Part shown: in pieces, positions 16,337 through 24,033 of the stretch
Numbering within the stretch: the first letter of the stretch is position 1
Layout of the letters: every line of letters begins with the position of its first letter
Origin: Niastella sp.
GTDB lineage: Bacteria > Bacteroidota > Bacteroidia > Chitinophagales > Chitinophagaceae
Assembly: GCA_017744515.1 (NCBI GenBank)
Contig: JAGIBF010000025.1
Span: 16,555 to 80,554 of the forward strand
Length of the DNA: 64,000 bases
Direction of reading: 5' to 3'
The notes under the pieces: generated by a model
Seen by the model: only the letters and a program-made list of their open reading frames with translations
Databases searched by the model: none
Told to the model about the DNA's origin: nothing
Made by a program: the position numbers and the translations under genes

Positions 16337-17536
16337 ATGAAATATAATACGTTAACTACAGAGCGTATTCTTTCCATCGATGTTTTTAGAGGTATCACTA
16401 TCCTTGTCATGATATTTGTCAATGATGTGGCTGGTGTGGCTGGTATTCCGGTATGGATGAAGCATATGCCGGCTGATGCCGATGCCATGACTTTCGTGGA
16501 TATCGTATTCCCGGCTTTCCTGTTTATTGTGGGTATGTCGCTTCCTTTTGCTTTGAACAACCGCCTTGCTAAAGGCGATTCTTTTTTGCAATTGCAGGGG
16601 CATATTCTCTGGCGAACGATCGGGTTGCTGATATTGGGTGTGTTCATGGTGAATGGGGAGGGCGATTATAATGAAGCGGCAATGGGGATGTCTATTCACC
16701 TGTGGTCGTTGTTGTTTTACCTAAGCGCTATCCTTGTCTGGAACGTATACCGGTTTCAGCAAAAAGCCTGGGCCTGGGTGTTGCGGGCTGTTGGGATTAT
16801 CGGCTTGTTGTGTCTGGGCTTGATCTACAAGGGTGGTGAGGATGGAACGCAGGGACTTACACCACAATGGTGGGGTATACTTGGATTGATCGGCTGGGCT
16901 TATTTACTGAGTTGCATTATTTACCAGCTGGTGCGTGGTAGTATTGGCGGATTGGTGTTCATGATCGCGCTATGTGTAGCATGGTATGTGGTAGGAAAGT
17001 TGCCCGCTGTTGCCGGTAATCCTGCGCTGCAATGGGTCGGATGGCAGTCGGGACATGCTGCTCATACCAGCATTGTGTTGAGTGGTATCGTATTGTCGCT
17101 GATATTCTTCGAACGGAAAAAGATAGAGACCAATACCCAGCGTTTTATCCAGGCTATCGTGTTTATGATCCTGATGGGTATTGCCGGTTGGCTGCTGAGG
17201 CCGCTGCATGGTATTTCAAAAATCTATGCTACACCTACGTGGTGTTTATATTGTATAGCCATCTGTTCGGTCTTGTTCAGTATGCTGTATTGGCTCACTG
17301 ATGTGAAAAAAGTGAGGGGCTGGACGGGCTTCTTCCAGCCGGCGGCTTCCAATCCCTTGCTTATTTATATTCTGCCGGGCATTGTGTATGCTTTTCAGGC
17401 ATGGCTGGGGCTGTACTTTATGCCAGCGGCTTTTCACCAGGGCTGGCTGGGGGTGGCATGGTCGGCCTGCTACGCAGTGCTGCTAATGGGAGTGGCTATT
17501 CTACTGAATAAATTAAAGATCAGGTTACAGTTATAA
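16337..17536 (+). CDS. DUF5009 multi-pass membrane protein, acyltransferase-like
   Basis: 399 residues with about ten hydrophobic segments. The N-terminus 'RILSIDVFRGITILVMIFVND' and 'DIVFPAFLFIVGMSLPFAL' match the DUF5009/heparan-alpha-glucosaminide N-acetyltransferase-like family (NagX type). Members are proposed to move acetyl groups across the membrane onto amino sugars; in bacteria this is not well tested. The gene stands alone, divergent from the envelope operon across a 199-base gap, and ends at a bidirectional terminator. The ATG is the first codon after an untranslated A/T-rich stretch. Confidence 0.85.
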   Translation: MKYNTLTTERILSIDVFRGITILVMIFVNDVAGVAGIPVWMKHMPADADAMTFVDIVFPAFLFIVGMSLPFALNNRLAKGDSFLQLQGHILWRTIGLLILGVFMVNGEGDYNEAAMGMSIHLWSLLFYLSAILVWNVYRFQQKAWAWVLRAVGIIGLLCLGLIYKGGEDGTQGLTPQWWGILGLIGWAYLLSCIIYQLVRGSIGGLVFMIALCVAWYVVGKLPAVAGNPALQWVGWQSGHAAHTSIVLSGIVLSLIFFERKKIETNTQRFIQAIVFMILMGIAGWLLRPLHGISKIYATPTWCLYCIAICSVLFSMLYWLTDVKKVRGWTGFFQPAASNPLLIYILPGIVYAFQAWLGLYFMPAAFHQGWLGVAWSACYAVLLMGVAILLNKLKIRLQL

Positions 17537-17555
17537 CGACTGCTTGCTTACAACT

Positions 17556-17592
17556 AAAATGGGTGGCACCTGCCGAAGGCGCCACCCATTTT
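17556..17592. terminator. Bidirectional terminator between DUF5009 and M28 peptidase genes
   Basis: A perfect 12-bp stem (AAAATGGGTGGC / GCCACCCATTTT) over a 12-base loop, with A/T-rich ends on both strands between two convergent genes. Confidence 0.88.
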
Positions 17593-17641
17593 AATTATAG
17601 TTTGTGATTCTACTCTTGACTTTTTTCTCCTGACTCACGAC

Positions 17642-19198
17642 TTAGTTAACGCCTCCTTTCCTCGTTGCCTTGGTTGGTGCAGGCCATGTACCGGGTTGTC
17701 CTGTACGGGGATTAACCGGGAGTACACTTTTTTCGCGGGAAGTTTTAGCAGGGTCTTCGCTCGCCATGTAAGCGAGGATGGCTGTGAGGATAGCATTGCT
17801 GCGCACATCGTCAAACACGATCTTGTCGTATGTGTCGCGATTGGTGTGCCAGGTGTAGCTGCCATACGACCAACTGGTAGAACTCAATGAAAAGGCGGGT
17901 GCGCCAGCAGCTACAAAGGAAGCAAAGTCGGAGCCGCCGGCACCCGGAGCGCCTGGCCATCTTGTTTCGATCTGGCTGCGGATATCGTTGGGCACGCGGG
18001 CCAGCCACCTGCCGAGGTATTCGTATGCATGTAAATATCCCTGGCCGGAGAGGTTTACCACTCTGCCGGTTCCATTATCCTGGTTGAATAATACCTGGAT
18101 GTTCTTTACGATTTCAGGATGGTCTTCCACAAAGGCTCTTGAGCCGTTGAGACCTTGCTCTTCACTACCCCAATGGCCTACAAGGATGGTCCTTTTGGGA
18201 TTGGGGTATACTTTTTTGAGGATGCGCATGGCTTCCATCATGGTGAGGGTGCCGGTGCCATTATCGGTAGCGCCTGTGCCACCGTCCCATGAATCGAAGT
18301 GCGCAGAGAGGATCACGTATTCATCGGGCTTCTCGCTGCCTTTGATCTCGGCAATGGTATTGAAGGTAGGTACCATGCCCAGCTCTTTAGAGTCGGCACG
18401 TACACTGATCTTCGGTTTGGTGCCATCTTCGGTAAGCCTGTACAGCAGGCCATAGTCTTCGAGGGCAATATCGATGGTGGGTACTTTAGTGGTGTAGGCG
18501 CTAAAGATCTTGTTCACCCCAAAACCGTTTGACCAGTTGCTCATGACGATGCCTACTGCGCCAGCTTTTTCAAGTGCTACGGGCAAGGTACGGGCAGATT
18601 GACCAGTCTTGGCGATCCGGTTGCGCCAGGCTTCTGTTTGCGCGGCACGGTCTTTCTTCATTTTCTCTACTGATTCTTTGGTGCCAAATTCTTCCCAGTT
18701 ATAATCAGGACGGCCGGTGGGCTGTGCCATAGAGATCAGCACGAACTTACCTTTTACAGTAGGCAGCCATTGTTGGAAGGCTACTGAGTCGGCAAGGTCT
18801 GGTACGATCACCAGTTCGCCGGTCACTGTTTTACCCGCAGTAGACGGGCTCCAGGCCAACTGCATACCTTCCAGTGATTTTACACGTGGGTAAATCATAT
18901 CGATGTGGGTAACACCTCTTTCCCATCCGCGCCATTCACCCCATTGTTCATTTTTTGCGGAGATGCCCCAGCTTTGGTATTTGGCTACTGCCCAGTCATT
19001 GGCTTGCTTCATCTGGGGAGTGCCAACGAGACGGGGACCGATGCCATCCATTAATTCATGGGCCAGCCTGGTGAGCTGGGAATTGCCGGTGGCTTCTTCG
19101 ATGATGCTTTTTACCATCAACGAATCTTTGGTTTGGGAGTACGCGATGTTGCCGGCCAACAAGAAGGCAAGGGCAACAGCAGTAGTGTTTTTTCTCAT
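17642..19198 (-). CDS. M28 family zinc metallopeptidase with PA-like insert
   Basis: 518-residue exported aminopeptidase-type enzyme (signal peptide ending 'GNIAYSQ'). The catalytic domain carries the expected two-zinc ligands: His300 and Asp312 in 'SAHFDSWDGG ... TDNGTG', Glu346/Glu347 in 'HWGSEEQGLNG', Asp374 in 'FNQDNGTG', and His451 in 'YTWHTNRDT'. An inserted region (about 120-260, including 'KAGAVGIVMSN') looks like a protease-associated domain. Likely role: extracytoplasmic removal of N-terminal residues from peptides. Single gene. Confidence 0.93.
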   Translation of the reverse strand: MRKNTTAVALAFLLAGNIAYSQTKDSLMVKSIIEEATGNSQLTRLAHELMDGIGPRLVGTPQMKQANDWAVAKYQSWGISAKNEQWGEWRGWERGVTHIDMIYPRVKSLEGMQLAWSPSTAGKTVTGELVIVPDLADSVAFQQWLPTVKGKFVLISMAQPTGRPDYNWEEFGTKESVEKMKKDRAAQTEAWRNRIAKTGQSARTLPVALEKAGAVGIVMSNWSNGFGVNKIFSAYTTKVPTIDIALEDYGLLYRLTEDGTKPKISVRADSKELGMVPTFNTIAEIKGSEKPDEYVILSAHFDSWDGGTGATDNGTGTLTMMEAMRILKKVYPNPKRTILVGHWGSEEQGLNGSRAFVEDHPEIVKNIQVLFNQDNGTGRVVNLSGQGYLHAYEYLGRWLARVPNDIRSQIETRWPGAPGAGGSDFASFVAAGAPAFSLSSTSWSYGSYTWHTNRDTYDKIVFDDVRSNAILTAILAYMASEDPAKTSREKSVLPVNPRTGQPGTWPAPTKATRKGGVN

Positions 19199-19294
19199 AT
19201 ATGAATGATTGGGTTGTGTTTATTCGCCGAAAGTATTAAGGAATGCATAAAGTACAGCCCCGTTCATAATTAAAATTTAAACCTGCTTGTACTT

Positions 19295-19975
19295 TCAAGC
19301 TGTTTGTTTGAGGTATCGATTGAAGATGACGCAGATAGCAAGGAGTAAAAGGGGCACAAAGAAGATGCGATCAACGCCGATGTAAACAAACAGGATGGCA
19401 ATGGCTGCGCCTGCTACAAAAGAACTCCATGCCCAAACAAGCAGCGCTATCCGGAATGTAGCTTCGGGTTGTTTGCGGCGTTCTGCCATTTCCTTATATA
19501 CGAGATTGTTGAAAGTAGCAGTGATCGTATTGGTAAGGGTAATGGTGGATATACCTTTTACGCCGAGGTGACTGACAGCGACTCCCTGCAGTCCCATGGC
19601 GATGGAGGGCAATAGTACCAATATCAGTTTGTGTGGTACTGCTTCAATGTCAATGATGAGTTGTAATGCAAAGAGGATAATGATCTCGCTGTATAATACG
19701 TGGCGGATGACCAGCTGTTCTGCAGCGCCCGCTTTTTCTTTGTCGAGTATAAAAGCTCCGATAACAGTTCCAATAATAAATCCAAGTAAGGCTACTGCGG
19801 GTGCTGCACTGTCGGCCCAATTGTGTTTGCCAATGGCAATAGCCAGTTCAACGGTATTGCCTGTCATGTTGGCCGGGAAGACCTTTTCTTTGATATAGAA
19901 ATATGTGTCGGTGAACCCGGCCGTCATGCAGAGCAATAGGAGGAGGGATCTCGTATTCCATCCATATTGCTTCAT
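19295..19975 (-). CDS. YoaK family membrane protein (DUF1275)
   Basis: 226 residues from the ATG at 19975. Six hydrophobic segments; 'CMTAGFTDTYFYI' and 'FPANMTGNTVELAIAIG' are the DUF1275 signature. The ATG overlaps the TGA of the oxalate decarboxylase gene (ATGA), so translation is coupled. The longer frame upstream only reads through the previous gene. No substrate is established for this family; context suggests transport or handling of a small carboxylate, which is inference. Confidence 0.88.
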   Translation of the reverse strand: MKQYGWNTRSLLLLLCMTAGFTDTYFYIKEKVFPANMTGNTVELAIAIGKHNWADSAAPAVALLGFIIGTVIGAFILDKEKAGAAEQLVIRHVLYSEIIILFALQLIIDIEAVPHKLILVLLPSIAMGLQGVAVSHLGVKGISTITLTNTITATFNNLVYKEMAERRKQPEATFRIALLVWAWSSFVAGAAIAILFVYIGVDRIFFVPLLLLAICVIFNRYLKQTA

Positions 19976-21000
19976 GGTATGATGAAATTTTTCGTTGCCG
20001 GAAATTTGTCTGCTAATGCTTTGGGTATGCCAAAGTTTCCGGCGATGAGGTCGATAGGATTTCCGGCCAGCCATTCGCTGAGGTCCAGTGCCTGATAATG
20101 ACCGCTGTTGAAGCCAATCAATATTTTGCATAGGTCATTGCCCGTGTTTTTGATGTAGTGACCGGCGCCCATGGGCACATAGCCTACGTCTCCGGCGTTG
20201 AAGTATTCTGTCACTGCTTCTCCTTCTGCGAGGAAAATACCTACTTCTGCTGTACCGGATATGAAGTATTGCCATTCGTCTGCATTGGGGTGCCAGTGTA
20301 GCTCGCGTAGGGCGCCTGGTTGCAATTCGATCAATGAGCCGGTAATGGTGGTGCTGATGGGAAATTCCGCAGCACTGACTACACGTTGCGTGCCTCCGCC
20401 GGGAATGCGCCTGGGCTGCTGAGCATGGAGCGGATAGCGGTGCATGCTGATCAGCTGTGGCGCTGGTCTTGGATCGGACAATAATGAATGATCATCGGGT
20501 ACTTCGCCTTGTGCAAAATATACTTCTCCTTTCGGGAGTTGTGCTACCTCGTCTTCTGTAATGCCAAGGCTTTGTGCGGCTACTGCTGCCGGCACGTGGG
20601 AGATAAAATCGGTGATGCTGAAGGTGTGGTCTTCTGAGAAGTTGCCATTGTCGAAGATGAGGATGAAATGACATTCGCCGGGTCCCAATCCCTGGATCAC
20701 ATGGCCGTAGCCTTTGGGAAAATACCACACATCGCCGGGGCCAAAAGAGTCTGTATAGGTGTTGCCGTCCGGATGAATGATGGTGGTGCGGCAATAGCCA
20801 TCTACGATGTAGGCCCATTCGGCTGCGTTGGCATGCCAGTGGAGTTCGCGCATGGCGCCGGGTTGCAGTCGCATGGACACGCCCGCTATGCCTACGGAAG
20901 CAGGAAAGTCGTTGACGGAAGCGCCACGGGTGATACCGCCGGGTCCTACTCTTGGTTGCTTTTTTTCGAGTTCATATCTAAAGCTTATTGATGAGGTCAT
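19972..21000 (-). CDS. Oxalate decarboxylase family bicupin
   Basis: 342 residues, two cupin domains and no signal peptide, so cytoplasmic. Each cupin has the manganese ligands: His54, His56, Glu61, His100 ('LHWHANAAEW', 'GYGHVIQ') and His235, His237, Glu242, His281 ('LHWHPNADEW', 'GAGHYIK'). The N-terminal lid reads S-E-D-H-T; the Glu123 corresponds to the catalytic lid Glu of Bacillus OxdC (S-E-N-S-T), which favours decarboxylase over oxidase chemistry (oxalate to formate plus CO2). The gene lies 63 bases after the hydrolase gene and is coupled to the YoaK gene. Confidence 0.92.
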   Translation of the reverse strand: MTSSISFRYELEKKQPRVGPGGITRGASVNDFPASVGIAGVSMRLQPGAMRELHWHANAAEWAYIVDGYCRTTIIHPDGNTYTDSFGPGDVWYFPKGYGHVIQGLGPGECHFILIFDNGNFSEDHTFSITDFISHVPAAVAAQSLGITEDEVAQLPKGEVYFAQGEVPDDHSLLSDPRPAPQLISMHRYPLHAQQPRRIPGGGTQRVVSAAEFPISTTITGSLIELQPGALRELHWHPNADEWQYFISGTAEVGIFLAEGEAVTEYFNAGDVGYVPMGAGHYIKNTGNDLCKILIGFNSGHYQALDLSEWLAGNPIDLIAGNFGIPKALADKFPATKNFIIP

Positions 21001-21063
21001 GGTGATGTTTTTTGGTATGAAGGTGTTGTGTGTATTGGTCAGCGTCCTGATGAGCGGGACGTA

Positions 21064-21852
21064 TTACTTGTGATTGAGTGCTTGTGTTGCCGCATCAATG
21101 ATGAGGCTGGTCACTTCTCTGGGATGGGTAATGAACACGCTATGGCTGGCGCCGTCAATTTCTATTGTATGGCTGTTGGCGCGTTTGGCATACAGGCGTT
21201 CAAGATCGGGGTTGATGATCCTGTCGGCTTTGGCCACCATGTACCAGCTGGGTTTGGTGCGCCATGCCGGGTTTTTAATGATGGCATGAAAGGCGCTGTC
21301 GGCAGTGGGCATCTGACTGTAGGCCATAAAACTGGCCAATTCTTCATGAACGCCTCCTGCAAAATCTGCTGCGAATTTGGTGGGGTCTATGTAGTCGTAA
21401 CCGTCTGCTGGTTTCACCAGTGACTTATAGGCCGGTGGATATTTTACGCCGTTGGCTGCTTCGCTCTCGCCGGCATCGGGAGCGTGAGCGGCAATATATA
21501 CCAGGCCTGCTACGTGGGGGTCATTGCCTGCTTCTGTAATGACGGCGCCTCCGTAGCTATGGCCCACCAGGATAACGGGCCCGTTCATGCGGGACAAAAC
21601 CCGTTTAACTGCTGCTACATCTGCTGTAAAGGAAGTGAGTGGTTCCTGTACGATGCTGACATGGTATCCTTTTTGGGAAAGCCTGTCATATACACTTTTC
21701 CACCCTGAGCCATCTACAAAGGCGCCGTGTACCAATACAATGTTTTTTACAACTGGCGGCTGTTGTACAACGGCTGTAGTGGGTACCAATAGTGCCAGCA
21801 ATAATACGCCGGTGAGTACCAGGCTGGTTATGGTATGTTTTGTTGCTTTCAT
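21064..21852 (-). CDS. Exported alpha/beta hydrolase
   Basis: 262 residues from the ATG at 21852; a signal or anchor helix follows ('SLVLTGVLLLALLVPTTAV'). An ATG ten codons upstream is possible. The fold is clear: oxyanion 'LVHGAF', nucleophile Ser99 in 'GHSYGG', acid Asp210 ('AKADRI'), base His237 ('GASHSVF'). It resembles small esterase/lactonase-like enzymes of the 'alpha/beta fold hydrolase' type; the substrate cannot be read from sequence. First gene of a probable operon with the bicupin and YoaK genes. Confidence 0.87.
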   Translation of the reverse strand: MKATKHTITSLVLTGVLLLALLVPTTAVVQQPPVVKNIVLVHGAFVDGSGWKSVYDRLSQKGYHVSIVQEPLTSFTADVAAVKRVLSRMNGPVILVGHSYGGAVITEAGNDPHVAGLVYIAAHAPDAGESEAANGVKYPPAYKSLVKPADGYDYIDPTKFAADFAGGVHEELASFMAYSQMPTADSAFHAIIKNPAWRTKPSWYMVAKADRIINPDLERLYAKRANSHTIEIDGASHSVFITHPREVTSLIIDAATQALNHK

Positions 21853-21933
21853 GGTTTTGTTTTTAATGGTGAATAATTTCAAAACAAAACTATCCTGCCG
21901 ATCAAGGAGTGCAAACCGGTAATCGACGAACAG

Positions 21934-21973
21934 GCAAAAACAGCATACTACAGGGGTGTTATGCTGTTTTTGC
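21934..21973 (-). terminator. Hairpin terminator of the ECF sigma operon
   Basis: A perfect 14-bp inverted repeat (GCAAAAACAGCATA / TATGCTGTTTTTGC) with a 12-base loop, between the stop of the sigma-partner gene and the start of the hydrolase gene. The T run lies inside the stem arm, so termination rather than regulation is likely but not certain. Confidence 0.6.
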
Positions 21974-22007
21974 TACCATGAAGGTTATGAAAGGACGGCG
22001 TGATGAA

Positions 22008-23306
22008 TTAAGGCAGCGTTTTTCTGATCACTGATGTTGTGGTGATGATAGGTGTGTTTCTACTTTGCAGCAGCCGCCAGCGCAGGCCCAGTCTTACCCA
22101 CACCGGAAGTGGCCCGCCTTTAACCGTAGGCTTGAAAGGTGTCTCTATTTGTAAGGTGCCTGTCCAGGCTTTCGTTGACTCGTAGTTGAGGTGCAGCACG
22201 GCGCCCAATTGTGTTGCGTTCAGATAGGATGCATCGTTTTTATGTACTCCATAAAATAGGGGCTTGTTTGAAAATGAATCTACTTGTATCAACGCCTTGC
22301 GCCATTTGGATAGATCGAGACCAACGCCTGCCCACCATTGTTTGCGTACCTGATAAGTATATTGTAATGCAAGCTGGGCGCCAAACACCTTTACTACAGT
22401 ATGTTGACCCCAATAGGTAGTGCTGTCGGGTAACCGGATAGCGCCATTGTGAAAAGGCTTGTAGGGTAACAGTGCGCTGGCAAAGGGTTTGAATTCTGCT
22501 GTAAGCCGGTGCCGTTTCTTAGTTACGCCGGCCCAGATGTCCGGCGAAAAGGGCTGATAAAAGCGGTCTTTCCCTTCGGGATTTTTAAAGTATACGTCGG
22601 GTGTGTAAATGGGAACTGGTATTTCTGCCTGTAGTCCTATTGCAAATACATACTTAGGGGCAGGCTTGTTACCGGAAGAGTCTGTAATCCATGTTGACTC
22701 GTCCGGTAACCATAGTGACTTCGGGGGCCGTGCAGGCTGTACATGGATCGAAGCCGCATATTGAATGCCTGCCACTGGTGAAGGGCGCAAAGAGCTCCTG
22801 AAAAAAGTTGCGTTCACTTTGTGTTGCTCTTTTTTCAACAACTCCGGTGTACCATTCCGGTTGGTTGTTGTGCCTGCCAGTGCTTTGTTGGGTTGTGGTT
22901 TCCGCTTATTGGTGCTGGTAGTTTTAGCGGTAAGCGATGTTGTTGCTGGCTGCAATGATGGAGTGGGTGTAGGTTGTGTATTGCTGGTTGGTGTTTGGGT
23001 GTCGTTGGTTTCCTGTGTGAATGATGAAGTTTTCTCTTTGCCGGTTGTTTGCTTAGCCTGGCCGGGTGTCTCCGTCATCTGTTTGGGCGTAGTGTATTGC
23101 CAAAGTGCATAGCCGCCACCCAATAGTAAGAGCAACAGGGCGCAGCCAACAGGAGGCAGCCAGGTAATCATTCTTCTTCTTTTCTTTTCCGGGAACTGGC
23201 TATTGAGCTTTGCCTGCATGGCTTCCCAGGCCTGGTCGGTAGGGATCAGTGGTAAGGGACTGTTTTCCTCAGTAAAGAATTTATTATGGAGTGGCTGGTT
23301 ATTCAC
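22008..23306 (-). CDS. Membrane protein paired with ECF sigma factor, putative anti-sigma
   Basis: 432 residues. A short cytoplasmic N-terminus includes 'DQAWEAMQAKL' and a basic stretch K-K-R-R-R, then one membrane helix (about 48-69). A Thr/Pro/Gln-rich linker follows (about 70-150), then a C-terminal region of about 240 residues with alternating aromatic strands that looks like a small beta-barrel or beta-sandwich ('YVFAIGLQAEIPV', 'QWWAGVGLDLSKW', 'WVRLGLRWRLL'). It lies 12 bases after the sigma gene. The N-terminal cytoplasmic segment is the obvious place for sigma binding. No zinc-finger anti-sigma motif (H-x3-C-x2-C) is present. Function inferred. Confidence 0.7.
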   Translation of the reverse strand: MNNQPLHNKFFTEENSPLPLIPTDQAWEAMQAKLNSQFPEKKRRRMITWLPPVGCALLLLLLGGGYALWQYTTPKQMTETPGQAKQTTGKEKTSSFTQETNDTQTPTSNTQPTPTPSLQPATTSLTAKTTSTNKRKPQPNKALAGTTTNRNGTPELLKKEQHKVNATFFRSSLRPSPVAGIQYAASIHVQPARPPKSLWLPDESTWITDSSGNKPAPKYVFAIGLQAEIPVPIYTPDVYFKNPEGKDRFYQPFSPDIWAGVTKKRHRLTAEFKPFASALLPYKPFHNGAIRLPDSTTYWGQHTVVKVFGAQLALQYTYQVRKQWWAGVGLDLSKWRKALIQVDSFSNKPLFYGVHKNDASYLNATQLGAVLHLNYESTKAWTGTLQIETPFKPTVKGGPLPVWVRLGLRWRLLQSRNTPIITTTSVIRKTLP

Positions 23307-23318
23307 CGTTTAAAATCT

Positions 23319-23852
23319 TTAGTGTGAAAAATGTTTTTTAAGTATCGGTTGCATGATCTTGCGTCCTTCGCTCAACTGCCATTTCACGGTTCCTGGGCTG
23401 ATCTGCAGCTGTTCTGCAATGAGCGGTATCGTATAGTGCTCCAGATAAAACAAACTGAATACGGCGCGCGTGGCCGGAGGCAGGTGATCAAGGAAATAGT
23501 ATACGTCTTTCCATTCGAGATGTTCGAGGATATTGCCTACGATCATCTCGCTCATTTCTTCTTCGTCGCCGGCAACATGGATTTTGATGGACATTTTTAG
23601 CTTGTCCAATGCCGTATGCCGAACGATCGTATATACCCAATTGAATATGGCTCCTTTCTCGGGTTTGTAATTGGGTAAATGGGTGAACACTTTCATCATG
23701 CCATCGTTGACTGCTTCGAGTGCGGCATGGTCATCCCGGAAGAACTTTTTACACAGGCAAAACATCGAGGGATAGAAGTGCCGGTAAAATTGTTCCTGCG
23801 CCAGCCGGTCGTGGCCGTTGCATTTTTGTATGAGTTCGTTCAGGCCCTGCAA
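23319..23852 (-). CDS. ECF-type RNA polymerase sigma factor
   Basis: 177 residues. Region 2 spans about 10-85 ('QEQFYRHFYPSMFCLCKKFF', 'VNDGMMKVFTHL', 'IFNWVYTIVRHTALDKL') and region 4 about 115-172 ('LPPATRAVFSLFYLEHYTI' followed by the helix-turn-helix 'IAEQLQISPGTVKWQLSEGRK'). Typical size for a group 4 sigma factor of Bacteroidota. It heads a two-gene operon with the membrane protein downstream; regulation by that protein and possible autoregulation are inferred from the arrangement. Confidence 0.92.
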   Translation of the reverse strand: MQGLNELIQKCNGHDRLAQEQFYRHFYPSMFCLCKKFFRDDHAALEAVNDGMMKVFTHLPNYKPEKGAIFNWVYTIVRHTALDKLKMSIKIHVAGDEEEMSEMIVGNILEHLEWKDVYYFLDHLPPATRAVFSLFYLEHYTIPLIAEQLQISPGTVKWQLSEGRKIMQPILKKHFSH

Positions 23853-23986
23853 GTGCGTTCTTTTTAGATCTGGCTAACTATAAGCATCAGTGCTTTATTA
23901 AATGAACGGTAGAAAAAAGGGGTAAGGTTGGGTGGGGAGAGGGATTTCTTTTTAGAGTAGCGGTTGCCGGAGATGATAAAATGAAA

Positions 23987-24009
23987 AGGGCGTTCAAACT
24001 GAACGCCCT
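23987..24009 (-). terminator. Rho-independent terminator of the TPR histidine kinase
   Basis: A perfect 9-bp stem (AGGGCGTTC / GAACGCCCT) with a 5-base loop. On the minus strand it is followed by TTTT, 24 bases after the kinase stop. Confidence 0.82.
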
Positions 24010-24033
24010 ACAGTATTGAGAAATTTTGTTTTT

